NCBI GenBank assembly: GCA_028023455.1
Contig: JAQFVV010012394.1
Location: forward strand, 26,359,053-26,423,052
Reading direction: 5' to 3'
Source of the DNA: Epiperipatus broadwayi
Taxonomy: Eukaryota; Onychophora; Udeonychophora; Euonychophora; Peripatidae
DNA length: 64,000 bases
In this document: positions 1 through 11,394 of the stretch, in pieces
How the letters are laid out: every line of letters starts with the position of its first letter
Position numbering within the stretch: the first letter of the stretch is position 1
Notes under the pieces: generated by a model
What the model saw: the letters and a program-made list of their open reading frames with translations, nothing else
The model's database searches: none
What the model was told of the DNA's origin: nothing
Program-made: the position numbers and the translations under genes

Positions 1-523
1 ACATATATATTTAGCAATAATAATTTATTAACAATTAGGAAAAAGAATTACAAATATAAAGTCTGTATTTGAACGAATATAATTCACAGATTACTTACTG
101 AATAGTAAATAATGTTTATACTGTTTAAGAAAGCTATTATTCACTTTGCCTTCACAAATGTCTATAGTCTTTATAATACAACCCTTGATGACCCTTTTGA
201 GGCATTTCAAATATTAATGATTGAGACAGCCTGTTAAAAGCACTAGTCGGCTTAGTGACCTACAGAAGCCAAGATCCTAGGAATGAAGTCCTCTTCTGAT
301 GATCTTCACTGCTCTTCAACTCATGGACACTGTGATGGTAACAGCAACCACAGAAAATGCCAATAGTCCTTTTTCTCTAGCTTTTTATATCCATCTCTTC
401 CTTTGTTTCTCTTATCTTTTCTGGAGTAAATTATTTGGCTTTAATTAATTTACATATTATTTAGAGTTTGTTACCATACAATGAAATTCCTCTTAGCTTT
501 TTAATTACACAATTAAGTACTCT
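1..523. other. AT-rich non-coding sequence
   Basis: No gene, RNA or recognisable repeat is seen. Bases 241-360 are less AT-rich than their surroundings but have stops in the frames inspected and no splice-site pair. Confidence 0.5.
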
Positions 524-670
524 CTTAGGAATTTATTTCCATATGTAGTAATTTATAAGATTTATAATATTAATTATTCTTAGGAATTTATTTCCATATC
601 TGTAAGGTATACAATTAATGTATTAGGAATTCATTTCCATATAAAGTAATTTATAAGGTCTATTGCATTA
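524..670. repeat. Short degenerate tandem repeat, about three units
   Basis: The motif TTAGGAATTTATTTCCATAT recurs at about 524, 581 and 624 with small changes. It is followed in two units by a variant of AGTAATTTATAAG. Spacing is irregular (about 45-57 bp), so this is a decayed minisatellite. No coding potential is seen. Confidence 0.7.
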
Positions 671-973
671 ATTAATATATACATGTGTCTATGTTTATTT
701 AAACTATGTATAATTGAAACATTTCTTTTCAACAATTTATTTATTACCATTCTTAATTTTAAAATATTATTTAATATTTTGCGCTTGATATTTTACAATG
801 TTGTAAAAGAAATGCCATGTCTAATTGTAGCTTTTCAATCTATTCAATTCTTTGCCATACCTTCCCAATGGAAACCAATCAGTACTGCACTTATTTAGAA
901 TGTCTTTGAGATAATCTTTATAATATAGACAAAGTCTATTTCTCTCACAAAACTTATAACTAAGTTCAACTAT

Positions 974-1148
974 AGAACATTCTTTTAGTAAGTCTTTCAT
1001 TGTCAATTTTCTTTAAATATCTAAACCAATGAAGGTATGATTTTACAATAGTGGACCCTATAGTACCATCACTTTCATTGTAAAATCATACCTTCATTGG
1101 ATTAGATATGTAAAGAAAATTACAATGCAAGACTTATAAAACATTTCT
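974..1148. repeat. Hairpin element (family E)
   Basis: Arms at about 974-1049 and 1077-1148 are inverted copies. The innermost 24 bp, beginning CCAATGAAGGTATGATTTTA, are perfectly paired, and the outer part pairs with a few mismatches. The loop is about 27 bp. The layout is that of a palindromic MITE or fold-back element with no coding capacity. A diverged half copy sits near 21,828-21,892, so this is a dispersed family. Confidence 0.75.
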
Positions 1149-1149
1149 A

Positions 1150-1400
1150 AGGCATTTATATTGTAATAAGGGCAAAACTCTCCATACAGTAGTGTCATCC
1201 AGTGCAAGACAGAGTTATCAATGGATGCAAAAAGGTTTGTACTTAAAATTCCTATCTAATGCCTACTCATCCAATATCCTCAGGTTAGTTTCCAGCTTGT
1301 GGCTTTAATCAGTGAGGAACATTGGATCCGAGAGTACTGTACCTAAATCTTAAGATCTAATGCAACTCTCTAGCAGACATCTTTTGCCTTTTTAGTTAAC
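1150..1400 (+). repeat. FB1 fold-back family, half copy
   Basis: Matches the FB1 arm in head orientation: the block CAATGGATGC, then CTACTCATCCAATATCC, then CTTGTGGCTTT and ATCAGTGAGGA, ending near the AGATCTAATGCAACTC block. It lies directly upstream of a complete inverted copy. Confidence 0.75.
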
Positions 1401-1502
1401 TATAAAGTTATGAGTTCAAAATAAAACACAATAATGACATTGTATTTGGTTCTTTAATAACTATAATCACATCTTTCTGTTTGGAATGATTGGTATTAAA
1501 TC

Positions 1503-1793
1503 ACTAAACATCATATGATCACCATTCCCTATACTTACACATGATATAACAGAGGCAAAAGTCTCCATACAGTAATATCCTCCAATGCAAGGGAAAGTAG
1601 AGGGTCCTTACCGCTGAAAGCCACAAGCTAGAATTTAGTCTGGGGCATTGGATGAGTAGGGATTTTATACACCAACCTTCTTGCAACTATTGATTACTCT
1701 GGCTTGCACTAGGTAGCAGTACTGAATGGAGAGTTTTGCCTCTGTTACAACAGCTTGTGTAAACATAGGGAATGTGATTGTATGATGTTTAGT
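1503..1793. mobile_element. FB1 fold-back MITE, complete copy
   Basis: A self-complementary element of about 291 bp. The left end ACTAAACATCATATGATCAC pairs with the right end ATTGTATGATGTTTAGT, and pairing continues through the CAAAAGTCTCCATACAGTA / GAATGGAGAGTTTTG block. It has no ORF and is presumably mobilised in trans. This is the clearest full-length member of the most abundant repeat family in the window. The target duplication is not obvious in the AT-rich flanks. Confidence 0.75.
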
Positions 1794-2067
1794 AATATTT
1801 ATATTGTGTCAATAGAGCATACAAATTTCACTTCCATCCAATAAATTACATAAAATAACTGCCTATTGTAATGGTATGCATATATGCCATTACATCACTT
1901 TCAAATAAAAGTGAAAAAAATATAAATAAAATCACCCTCAAATAGAAATATATAAAAAATTAATAATTTTTATAAATTAATATATATATATAATGCACAG
2001 ATGGAAAATTAATTATATAATTGTTTAAAGTTAAAAATTTAAAAATGATTGTTTTAATATAAAAGAA

Positions 2068-2116
2068 TTTTTAAAAAAGCTGTTAAAATAACTAATTAAC
2101 AGCTTTTTTAAAATAA
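2068..2116. repeat. Short hairpin
   Basis: TTTTTAAAAAAGCTGTTAA is followed by a short AT spacer and its inverse TTAACAGCTTTTTTAAAA. The perfect stem is about 18 bp. It lies inside family G copy A; no function can be assigned. Confidence 0.6.
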
Positions 2117-2480
2117 CTAATTAATCTTAGAATGAAAATGATTTTCTATAATGACGTAATAGCAAACATGCCCTTGGGCATAAAGTCAGATAAAAGATAA
2201 ATTAAAAAATACTAGTGATAAAATTTTGAGTTCCCACTCTAAAACAAGCTGGTCAATAACGATAGAAATAAACACACAGTCCTCAGAGAAAAGTCATCAT
2301 TTCCAGTAAAAACAGTGCCAAGCAAGGCAAGATCGACCCTGGAATTTGATGATAAAAATTCAAAATGATATATAAAAAAAACTTAAGTGGAGATTGAGAT
2401 TTGGATTGCTCTTGCTAATTGTGTATTACTGAAACAATTTATAAGTGTTTTCCTGAAGGTTTGTGATGATGGTGTTCTAA

Positions 2481-2857
2481 TTGTATTTTTATATTGGATT
2501 ATTTCCATCATCTAATATGTGTATTGAATGTCTTTAGAAAAAATTTACTTTATTTAAATATTCCAAATACATTCAACTGTTAGTAATAGCACATCAAACA
2601 GGTTAGTTTGTTAGTTTCAAGAGGTATTATTCTCCACTCTTCTTCAGGTGTTGCTGGCCTGACCCGTGACAGTACTAGCATGGGATTCAAACCTGGATCC
2701 TTAGATTCTCAAGTATTAAATTTTAAGGTAACACTCTAACCAACTGAGGTATTACGAACAGTTGAATGTATTTGGAATATTTAAATAAGATTAAATTTTT
2801 CTAAAGACATTAAATACACATATTAGATTATGGAAATAGTCCAATATAAAAATACAA
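2481..2857. mobile_element. Fold-back element with a tRNA-like core
   Basis: Two arms of about 101 bp (2481-2581 and 2757-2857) are inverted copies with few mismatches. They enclose 175 bp holding a minus-strand tRNA-like segment. The corresponding place in family G copy B lacks this element, so it is a nested insertion or a locally grown hairpin. Confidence 0.75.
2672..2755 (-). ncRNA. tRNA-like segment with pol III A and B boxes
   Basis: Read on the minus strand, CCTCAGTTGGTTAGAGTG resembles an A box and D arm. About 35 bases on, GATCCAGGTTTGAATCCC resembles a B box and T arm (consensus GGTTCRANNCC). The anticodon region is AT-rich and does not fold as a canonical stem, so this is a tRNA-derived SINE head or tRNA pseudogene. 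Transcription by pol III is inferred only from the two boxes. Confidence 0.6.
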
Positions 2858-4389
2858 ATATTTTTTAAGTGTATTGTGGATCTCAAAATGCAGAAGTCAC
2901 ACAATAAATTATGTTTCCTGTATTTGCACCAGCTGAGGTGACCTTAAGTGTTATGGTTCCCAGAAAGTGGCAACCGATGAACTTGTCCCCACCTAGAACT
3001 ATATGAAATGGAAGGAATTTTGAATTGTGTGATGCATCATGGCCCACCTAGACGGACTTCAAATAAACCTAAAGCCACAAAATGTATGAACTTTAATAAT
3101 CTAAGAACTTTTCAAATACTTTAATAATTTAAGAACTTTTCAAATACCTAAACATAAACGGTACCTAACCCATAAAGTTTCTTATAGGATTAAGCAGAAA
3201 TTTAAATTATTTGTTATATTTTCTTTTAATATATAATTTCTTTTAAATTAATAAATTAAAAATAATCATAAATGGCTGCATAGATTCGTAAGATTATGTT
3301 AGTTTAAAGTGTGTTAATTTTGGGCTAATTATTTTGTAATTAAACCAGGGCTGGTGGATAGATGTAGAATGCTTTATGTCAATGTAATCTGGATAGCCAC
3401 ATTGGATAATTGTTCCCTTGTGGTGCATTAGCATACTGGGCATCCCTGAACATATGACCCAAAAGTATAGCCACTGCATTGTCAATGGTGGTAGACCTAT
3501 TTTCTACACCAGATTGTTTTACATTCAGGTTGGAATAGTAAGCCGGCAAAGACCACTACCCCCCTTTTACAGAGCATCTCATATATATATATTTCAAATA
3601 ATTTCATTTTTGTATCACCAATTGGGCAGTGGATCATTCCTGTCTGTTGGTGAAATTTATGAATGATCGTGGGGAAGATGTTCATTCCTTCCCACCATGA
3701 TTCATTAATTCTCTAATGATATCATATTACAGATATAAATTCCTGTTAGCATGATTGTGTTATGCTAATAATCTCATTTTGCATTGGTCACATCGGTATA
3801 TCAATAAGCTAGCATTGGTTTAAACATGAAATTTTAACCTAAGGTTAAAAGGGATTGAGTTAGTTATATGCATATTCTATGTAGCATATTTACGCTTAGT
3901 AAAATATTAAAATTGTATTAAATCTATTAAATGCTTCCATCTGTGGTTATTGGCAGTAACTTATTTTATATATTTTATTAATAATATTTAAAATTAAGAA
4001 TAAGAAATTTTAAATATACACTCTCCCTGAACTAGTGACTGGGGCTTTTGGTTAAATACAAGTTGAATCTCACCTGTATGTATCTGCTGCCTTTATAAAT
4101 TTTCTAGATTCGAATAGCCTAGTGGTGCCCTGATATAGCAGATTAGGTTTGGGAGGTTCTGTCGACCACTATACTATATGCAATTGACTTAGCTGCAGTA
4201 GCTATTTCCTTGTAATGAAATACTTTAACTTATTAAAAGCAGAACATTGGAGTCTAAGTTTAACTGACATCTAAGTATGCCTTTCTATTTATAGAATGAT
4301 CAAGGGCATTTAAATTATTTTACATTATCAAGATGATAAATAACTATCCAAGCCACAAAGTGATATCCAAAAGTAATTATAATTTTACA

Positions 4390-5262
4390 ATAAAAAATTG
4401 CTCATTTATTTTTAAGTGTTATAAATTTAATTGCTTTCAAATTATTGTCCATATTAGGCAATACCCCAGCCTAAATGTGTTTTTCACTTTTCATAGTAGC
4501 CTGGAAATACTTGCATGCCTGCATTGTTCTTTGTTTCACCAGATCTAAGTCTGCAAAAAAAAAAAAATTGAGATATTTTTGCATTTGAGAGAATAAATAA
4601 AAAAGTTGGATAAAATAAGATTGAGTGAATATGGCTGATGGATAAACTGTGTTATGTCCAATTTAATTAAAAATTGTTTCACACTCAATGCTTGTGCATT
4701 GATGCTTTATTGTGGTGAAACTTGCACTTCTGACTTTGCCACAAAATGGGACTTTTACATTTTACCACAGCCCATAAACACTTCAGAACTTGCAGATAAA
4801 ACACTGACCATTAGAAACAAATTCTGAGAGTAAAATGTCATTTGCATTAGAAAAAAAACCATATTGGCTTGCCATTGGACTTCACTCGCCATGATTTTTA
4901 GTAATGTGGAGAATTTGACACCTCCATTAAACAACTCATAAACTTATGTTTTACTAAGATCAGTTTGCTTGGAATCTGTTTCAAGCATGACAACCGATTA
5001 TCTTGCTATTTTCCTTAACAATAAACAGAATTTAACATTCCAACATTTCAGCCACTACAAAAATCGACAAATATATAAAACGCACTTTATAAAAAAATGT
5101 GCTATATGGCACCATGATTTCACATGGTAATGTCATTTGGTCAATTGATGAAGTAGTATCCCTGTAAGAGGTATGTAGCAGCAGAAGCATACATTACAAC
5201 AGACGCACATACCAGAGAACTATTCCGAATATTTTGGGGTCCTCTCTCATAAAATATGCTGA
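4390..5262 (-). pseudogene. Mariner-family transposase pseudogene, copy 1
   Basis: Degenerate mariner (Tc1/mariner superfamily, cut-and-paste DNA transposon) on the minus strand. The 5' leader near 5262-5110 matches the leaders of copies 2 and 3. In the distal part, reading fragments include ALSVKQFLIKLDITQ and the block corresponding to the conserved YSPDLAPCDFFLF region, here YSLNLILSNFF. Stops and frameshifts occur throughout and no ORF of useful length survives. The region equivalent to DNAPAH is unreadable. The 3' part runs to about 4390, where it matches copy 3 to its end. It cannot encode an active transposase. Confidence 0.75.
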
Positions 5263-5878
5263 GCATTTTTCTTCCATCATTGGTTGATAAAATCTTGACT
5301 TTTTTTTATTATTAGAATATTAATTTTTAAACTAAAGACTTTAAATGTTGCATTCAAATCACTAAATGCATTCTGTAAATTGTTTTTTAAACTGACAAAA
5401 AATTGCATAATCATAACCATACTGTAAATTCAGAATCCAAGATTAATTTCTTGTTTTTGTTATTAATCGATTCAAATTAAAAATTCCACTTTCAAACCTG
5501 CATTACATCTTAATCCTCTCTCATAAACCTGGTTATAGTCAGTTTCAAAGACTACAGTCATAAAAATAAAAAGCAATGTTGGAGGAAGTGCACAATTATT
5601 ATATACATACTTGTATTTGCAACAATCTAAATTTTATAGTGTTATGACAACACAACTTAAAACTTCTTCAATAGCATTGGAAATGTATCCTAAATATGAT
5701 CTCAACTATGTATATAATGATTCCTATGAATACGGAGGCCAGGCTTTTTCTGAATGTGTTGGGAACAATTATGGTAACTTAAAATAAAAAAAACAAGCAC
5801 ATAATATCTTTTATTTCAAACAATTAAATAATTCCTATTCAAAATATCATTTCAAATTATTACAATAGAATCTTCATG
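5263..5878. other. AT-rich non-coding sequence
   Basis: No gene or recognised repeat is seen in this stretch. Confidence 0.45.
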
Positions 5879-5879
5879 G

Positions 5880-6000
5880 TTAAGTGTCACAGTAGAGCAT
5901 CAGACTCTGGAATATAAGGTCAGACCAATTCCAGTACTGGCATTCATGGCTCTCTAACTTTTTATGAACTTTCAAACAATAAAGCCATTTCGATTATTTT
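5880..6000 (+). repeat. SINE-Q copy (tRNA-like head, AATAAAGCCATTT tail)
   Basis: Contains the family blocks in order: GCATCAGACTCTGGAAT, a decayed B box (GACCAATTCCAGT), CTGGCATT, then TTATGAACTTTC and CAATAAAGCCATTTCGATTA. No coding potential. About ten copies occur in the window. Confidence 0.65.
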
Positions 6001-6029
6001 TTATTGCATCACCGTTTCTTATGTTTACA

Positions 6030-6530
6030 GAAGCTGTTAAAACAGTAACAAACTTTCCATACAGTAATATCTCCCAGTATAATAAGTCTTAGTAATCAAT
6101 GGATGCAAGGTTTGTGCATAAAATCCCTATCCGGTGCCTACTCATACAATATCCTCAAGACTAGTTTCCAGCTTGTGGCTTTTATCAGTGAGAAATCTCA
6201 GATTTGACAACATTTCACCTAGATCTTAGGAGCTAATGCAACTCCCAGCAGCCATCTTTATCTATTTGGTTACCTTAAAGCTAGCACCCCAAGATAAAAA
6301 ACATTATAATATTTCCAAGCCAAGCTTATTCATTTGTATAGTAATATAGATCTGAACTCAGTTCAGCATCTATACATTTGATGTCTTTGGTTTTTCAAAA
6401 ACCACAGTCACCATTATCCCATGGCCAGGATAGATATAAAACCATCAAAACATCATACAATCACCATTTCATATGCTTTATAGTTAAGCAGATGAGTAAA
6501 AGGTAGCTGCTGGAGGGTTGCATTAGTTCC
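6030..6530. repeat. FB1 family, composite copy
   Basis: A forward arm (AATCAATGGATGCAAGGTTT, CTACTCATACAATATCC, CAGCTTGTGGCTTTTATCAG) is followed by internal FB1 sequence and then an opposite-facing end (AAACATCATACAATCACC). Diverged and rearranged. Confidence 0.7.
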
Positions 6531-6884
6531 TAAGATCACAAATTTATAAAATTTTGTTCTAAAATTTAATATTTTCATAAAGGTTTCATATTTCTGTGTT
6601 TATCAAACTGTTACTGATAGTAGTTTCTGTATTACTGTTACATGAATTTCTTATAATTTTTTAAAAAAAAAAACATATTTGAAAGTGTAATTGTATATAC
6701 TTTTGTTTTTAAATTATTATTATACTAATATTTTTATAAAAATAATCATAAACATTTAAATAAACTATGGAAAATATACAATTGTTTTGCTCATTGCTAG
6801 TTACAATAGAAAAAGAGCTACTATTAGACTCACAATTATCCTTGAAAACCAATAAAGCATAACATGATCACTATTTCTTATACC
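6531..6884. other. AT-rich non-coding sequence
   Basis: Nothing recognisable beyond homopolymer A and T runs. Confidence 0.4.
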
Positions 6885-7215
6885 AATACAAGCTGTTAAA
6901 ACAGTAGCAAATTCTCCATACCAGCACAACCCCCATAGTAATCAATGAATGGTAGGAGGTTTGTGCATAATATCCCTATCTAGGGCCTACTAATCCAATT
7001 TCTCCACACTAGTTTCTATCTCATGCTTTTCATCAGTGAAGAGACTTGAATCAGAAAGGATTGCACCTTCTCTCAGTTTCAAGTTGCCTCACTAATGAAA
7101 GTGACAAGACAAAAATTAGTCTGGGGATATTGGATGAATAGGTACTAGATAAGTTTTTGCAAGAACCTTTTAGCATCTATTGATTACTATTCACTAGGTG
7201 GCACTACTGCATGGA
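6885..7215. repeat. FB1 family, inverted pair
   Basis: The forward arm at 6890-7060 and reverse arm at 7075-7215 share the FB1 core (AAACAGTAGCAAATTCTCCA facing CACTAGGTGGCACTACTG). The following LINE fragment begins about 50 bp after the right end. Confidence 0.7.
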
Positions 7216-7264
7216 ATGTTTGATAAATGAAGCAAAAAGAAATTAACAGTGTTTTCATATAATA

Positions 7265-8174
7265 AATATGATGTAGCTAGAATTATATGGAAAGGAGTTG
7301 CAGTAGCAGGTTAACATATGGTAATGATGCATTATATGTTAGTAAAGAGGTATTAAATTACTTAGAAAAAGTTCAAAGGGAAGTAGAAAGACATGCATTG
7401 GATACAGATGTATCGACAGCAAGGGAGGCAATTCAAGGAGAAATGGGATGGTCAAGTTTTCATATGAGAGATGCAAAAAATAAAATGAAAAAGTTTTATA
7501 GATTGCAGTTTATGGATAATAAAAGAATAGCCAAAATAGTATTCAATTGGGTTATGAGTAAAGAGCAGGCAACAAGATGGGTGAGAAAGGTAATACGGTA
7601 TGCAAAAGATTTGGATAAAGAATTTATATCAGTATATTTGTACAAAAGATGGGATGATTGTATTAGAAGGATTGTTGAGTGTTATAGTCGTAAGGAATGG
7701 GATAAAAGAATAGATTTATTAATAAAGAATAGGGAGTTAGAGAGATGGAGAACTAGTAAGGAGAGTAAAAAGAGTTTAAATATACATAGAAATAAACAGA
7801 ATATTAGGTGCAAGTTAATATATGATAATAGTAAGGAAAGTAGTTTATTATTTAAGGCTCGAACAGGATCTTTAGCAACAAGAGAATATACATGTAAATG
7901 AAAAAATATGAGTGATTTAGTTTGTAAATTATGTAAGGAAGAAGTAGAAAATATTAGGCATTTGTTAATTGAATGTAAGTGCTTGAAAACAGAAAGGGGA
8001 CATATAATGAAGCTATGGAAAAATAAATATGAAAAAAGTTCTTATACAGAAAGTAGATTATTGGTTTTTATGCTGGGTTTGGAAAAAGATAAGGGGGATT
8101 TAGATATAAAGGCTATAGAGTTGACAAAGATTATGTTGTGGAAATGGAATGGAACAGAATATGGGAAAACTTAG
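7265..8174 (+). pseudogene. Non-LTR retrotransposon ORF2 C-terminal part, one stop and one frameshift
   Basis: The C-terminal end of a LINE reverse transcriptase polyprotein, truncated at its 5' side. The reading frame starts upstream as KGVAVAG and continues after a one-base shift near 7306 as LTYGNDALYVSKEVLNYL. It then stays open to 8174 except for one TGA at 7899-7901. The two halves are in the same frame, so that stop is a point change, most simply TGG to TGA. The C-terminus carries a zinc-knuckle-like CKLCKEEVENIRHLLIEC (C-x2-C, then H and C), as in zf-RVT tails of invertebrate LINEs. RT and endonuclease domains are missing. The phrase YDNSKESSLLFKARTGSL resembles tails I associate with chelicerate elements. 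Identification as a LINE is firm; the clade is not. Confidence 0.85.
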
Positions 8175-8315
8175 AGTGGGGAATGTAAAATTAAGTAGCT
8201 AACAAGTTTCTCTTGGTATAATTGCTGAGAGATTCTTGACTTCATTTAAGAAGAAGCTACAGTACATCACATCACATCCATGTTTATCCTTGAAGAACAA
8301 GAACAAATAAACTAC
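8175..8315 (+). other. Probable 3' UTR of the LINE fragment
   Basis: The 3' flank ends in a weak simple repeat around CAAGAACAAGAACAAATAAA near 8300. A target duplication could not be identified by eye. Confidence 0.4.
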
Positions 8316-9272
8316 CAATCAGCAACATGATAGCAGTTTTTGCATCCTGTGCTGTTTTTTTAATGGATAACTTCTGACATCTTCGGTGTTTTTAAACTAA
8401 TAAATCAATATATTCTCATTCCAGTTTCTGCCATCAAAATGAATGCAAAATTGGGGGAAAATCATGCTATATGCATCTCTAAATGAAATAATTTCTATTT
8501 ATTAATGAATTGATTTTTTAATTACAAATAATTTGCTAATATGAAAAGTACAGTTTATGGAAATGCACAGCCAAAGTATATGTAAATGAGAAAAACTAAA
8601 AGCTGCCACTTTCAAGAAAGATAATCAATTTGTTTTAATGACTGAATTAGCAAATATATAGATAATGCTCAAACAGGCAGACAGAAAGTAGCACAAATAT
8701 ATATAAAAGATGATGAGAAGCATTATTTTCTAAAACTTAAAAACCAGGCAATTGTAAAAAATATTTTTAATAATTTTACTGCTTTGATGCTTAGTAACTT
8801 GATGATGTAGTTATCATAAATGATTATTAGCTTTTATATTAAAGTTAACAATAACAATCCATTAAGTTTGCAATCTGGTTTCACTTTTGTTCTAAAAATT
8901 CTAATAACAAAAGCGCTAAGATTTAAAAAAAAAAAAAATTGTTGGCTTAATAATACACTGAGAAAATAAATTTGCTGTCCATTGTAAAATATTATCACAA
9001 AAAATCCATTATATTTTCTAAACAAGAAAATGTCTTAAGCAGATGGTCTCTCATAAATAATTTTAGAACATTTATTGAAGGAGCTTCACACAGATTAAAA
9101 TATGTCCAACTTATAAAGAAAATATGATACTTAAATTAATTCATATGCAATATTTTATTGAATATTATAGGAGAGAAATGCAAACTTTCAAAAGACTATA
9201 TATAATGTATGGTCTGTTTATACATTTATTTTCGTATTATATATTACAGCTCAGCAAATAATTAAAAATCCC
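8316..9272. other. AT-rich non-coding sequence
   Basis: No gene or dispersed repeat recognised. Only short AT-rich chance frames occur. Confidence 0.45.
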
Positions 9273-9274
9273 TT

Positions 9275-9398
9275 TGTCTTGGTGTAGTGTCAGAACCAAC
9301 TCTGGACCTCATGGCCTGTGGGTCACAGACCTGCTGTCACTTCCAATGCTCAAACTTATGAATTGGTACACAATAAAAATATTTTGATTATTTATTTG
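9275..9398 (+). repeat. SINE-Q copy
   Basis: Diverged copy: GAACCAACTCTGGACC, then CAATGCTCAAACTTATGAAT and ACACAATAAAAATATTTTGA. The order matches the other SINE-Q members. Confidence 0.55.
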
Positions 9399-10515
9399 CC
9401 TTTTTATTAGTGATGAGGTGCTAAAAATTAATTTTTTAAATAAAAATTACTGCATATGTTGTGAAATAAGTAACAATATATTGTCATCATATTGCTTTTG
9501 AACAGTTATTTCTTTAAATAACTTTTTGCATTGTCTCCCCTAGTGGGAATTGGAATAAATACCAAACACCAATTTGTTTAATTTGTTTAATTAACTTTTA
9601 TTCTTTATTATATTTTCAGAATCTTTGAATTATTAGTCAGATATATACACTACAAACAAAAATAATTGTTAAAAGTTTTATTTTATTTTTTTTTTAAAAT
9701 GAAAAAATAATAAAGTAAAATATGTCTAAGAATGATGATATTTTCTTATGCAGGCTTTTTTATTGCTATAACAAAATTGAATTTGAAAAATCAAAATTCT
9801 TTGATATTAGTTTGTAATGCCCGAACAAATTTTTGTTTAGATTCCCAAAACCTAATGAAATATCAACTAAAAGTTGAATTTTATTTATAATTTTTCACTT
9901 ATGACAAAAAAAATTCTCCTATGATAAAAAGTGATATTTCTAGCCAATTACAAATGGCAGCCATACATTATGGATTTCTCATTTACGATTTGTGAAAAAA
10001 ATAATAAAGGTGTAAAGAAAATATGTAAAATATACACTTTATTTTCAAAATCAAAGCCAAGGAAGTGAATGCTCGAAATAAAGGAAGGGAATGCCCAAAT
10101 CAATCAGAAGAACTCTCATGTCATCAAAAAAAGTGAAACATCAATCACTATTGTGATGATAAAAATAGGACATTCAAGTGCTTTAAAATAACTTAAAATT
10201 AAAAATGCTGCCATCTCTTGATCCATTTTGTAACTAAAATTATGATATTTTACTTCATAATTTTGTCATTCTATGAAAACCAAAACTAGTGCCATAATAT
10301 TAAAAATAATGATCGGAGACTACCCTAAAGTCAAAGCAATTAATAGTGATTACAACACACAGGCAAACCGGTAAAAAAAATATAAAAATTGTTTAAAGAT
10401 TTTTTAACAAATTCTTGCTAAGTAAGCATGATATTTTAAGAAAATCATATTATTCTAAGCAAGAAAGAAAAACATTGTTCTATGCATTGTTAGCAATCAG
10501 TGAAATAATAAATAA
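9399..10515. other. AT-rich non-coding sequence
   Basis: No feature could be supported. Confidence 0.45.
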
Positions 10516-10516
10516 A

Positions 10517-10640
10517 AATAACCAAATAGTTTATTGTTTGGGAGTTCATAACATATCCATGTATCAGATGGTCATAACTGGGCTCCAATCTATGGATCTT
10601 GAGATCCTAAATTTACCATTCAGTCACTATACCAAACTAT
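10517..10640 (-). repeat. SINE-Q copy
   Basis: Minus-strand copy: the tail AATAGTTTATTGTTTGGGAG leads into AACTGGGCTCCAATCTATGG and a decayed head ending near the sequence CACTATACC. Confidence 0.6.
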
Positions 10641-10654
10641 GCAGAGGGAAAGTA

Positions 10655-10790
10655 TTCAAATGGTTTATTGCTCAGGGATACATAAAAAGTTTAATCAATT
10701 AAAGTGACAGAGCTGGTCCATGATCCATGCATCTTGGGTTTTGGAGTCTACCATTCTATCCCTATTTAAACTACGCAGGACCATTATTCT
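10655..10790 (-). repeat. SINE-Q copy
   Basis: A second minus-strand copy directly follows the previous one. Its tail is CAAATGGTTTATTGCTCAGG and its head block is GGGTTTTGGAGTCTACCATT. Two same-orientation copies in tandem suggest insertion next to an existing SINE tail. Confidence 0.6.
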
Positions 10791-10903
10791 ATCAAACAAA
10801 AATCAATAAACGAAAATTCTGTTTAATTTTAGAAATAGTAATATTTTTAAAAAATGGTAATTTAAGGAAAACATTAAGGAAAGAAAAATTTCTATGTCAA
10901 GCA

Positions 10904-10992
10904 TTGGTGGTCGAGTGGTCAGCACAGCTACCTTACAAGCAGTTATCGTGGGTTTACTTTTCGGCCATGCTTTGACACATGAAAAAAAAGGG
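10904..10992 (+). repeat. SINE-V copy (tRNA-Val-like head)
   Basis: TTGGTGGTCGAGTGGTCAGC supplies an A box; CTACCTTACAAGCAGT looks like an anticodon arm whose loop centre reads TAC. A decayed B box and the tail TTTGACACATGAAAAAAAAG follow. The tail and body match the minus-strand copy at 18,632-18,722, including the CACATGAAAAAAAA end. Confidence 0.7.
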
Positions 10993-11394
10993 AAAAAAAG
11001 AAAATAAAAACTTCTATTAAATCCTATGATATTAAAGATATCACTCATTGCAGAAATGGCTGAATAGATGACAGCCTTCTCATGGCCCACCCTGCAAATG
11101 ATATGCATTAGCATGCAAAACTAATCTCCACATGGAAACCAGACTTCATCATGATGAACACCTGGCTAAAGACAGCAAATTACAAAATTATATATATAAA
11201 CTATTTGATATAAACTAGGGCAGCATTATGGGAATTAATGATACCAGGAGTATAGAGGTTGAAGATCCTAAGTTCTGAAAATGAAAAATGATTATATAGT
11301 GCTCGCAGCTATTGAACACCATGACTATCAGGTATACCATCCATAGAATAATCTCTTCCATCTAGGAAAGCCAATAAAATTACTTCAATTAACA

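Larger units (their letters stand above)
1830..4190 (+). repeat. Long interspersed repeat, family G, copy A
   Basis: Aligns collinearly by eye with 59,700-61,680. Shared landmarks in order: GCACAGATGGAAAA (near 1993), CATGCCCTTGGGCATAAAG, the CACTCTAAAACAAGCTG block, TCCTGTTAGCATGATTGTG, AGCTAGCATTGGTTTA, CTTCCATCTGTG (near 3937) and a terminal tRNA-like AATAGCCTAGTGG block. No long ORF or recognised domain is present. The copy is interrupted by a nested fold-back at 2481-2857 that copy B lacks. The superfamily is not known to me. Confidence 0.7.

Noticed and set aside
1993-3948. GCACAGATGGAAA and CCATCTGTG as terminal inverted repeats of a DNA transposon
   Set aside because: Family G homology continues beyond both motifs in copies A and B, so they are internal.
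4333-4548. 71-codon plus-strand frame
   Set aside because: It lies antisense to the 3' end of mariner copy 1.
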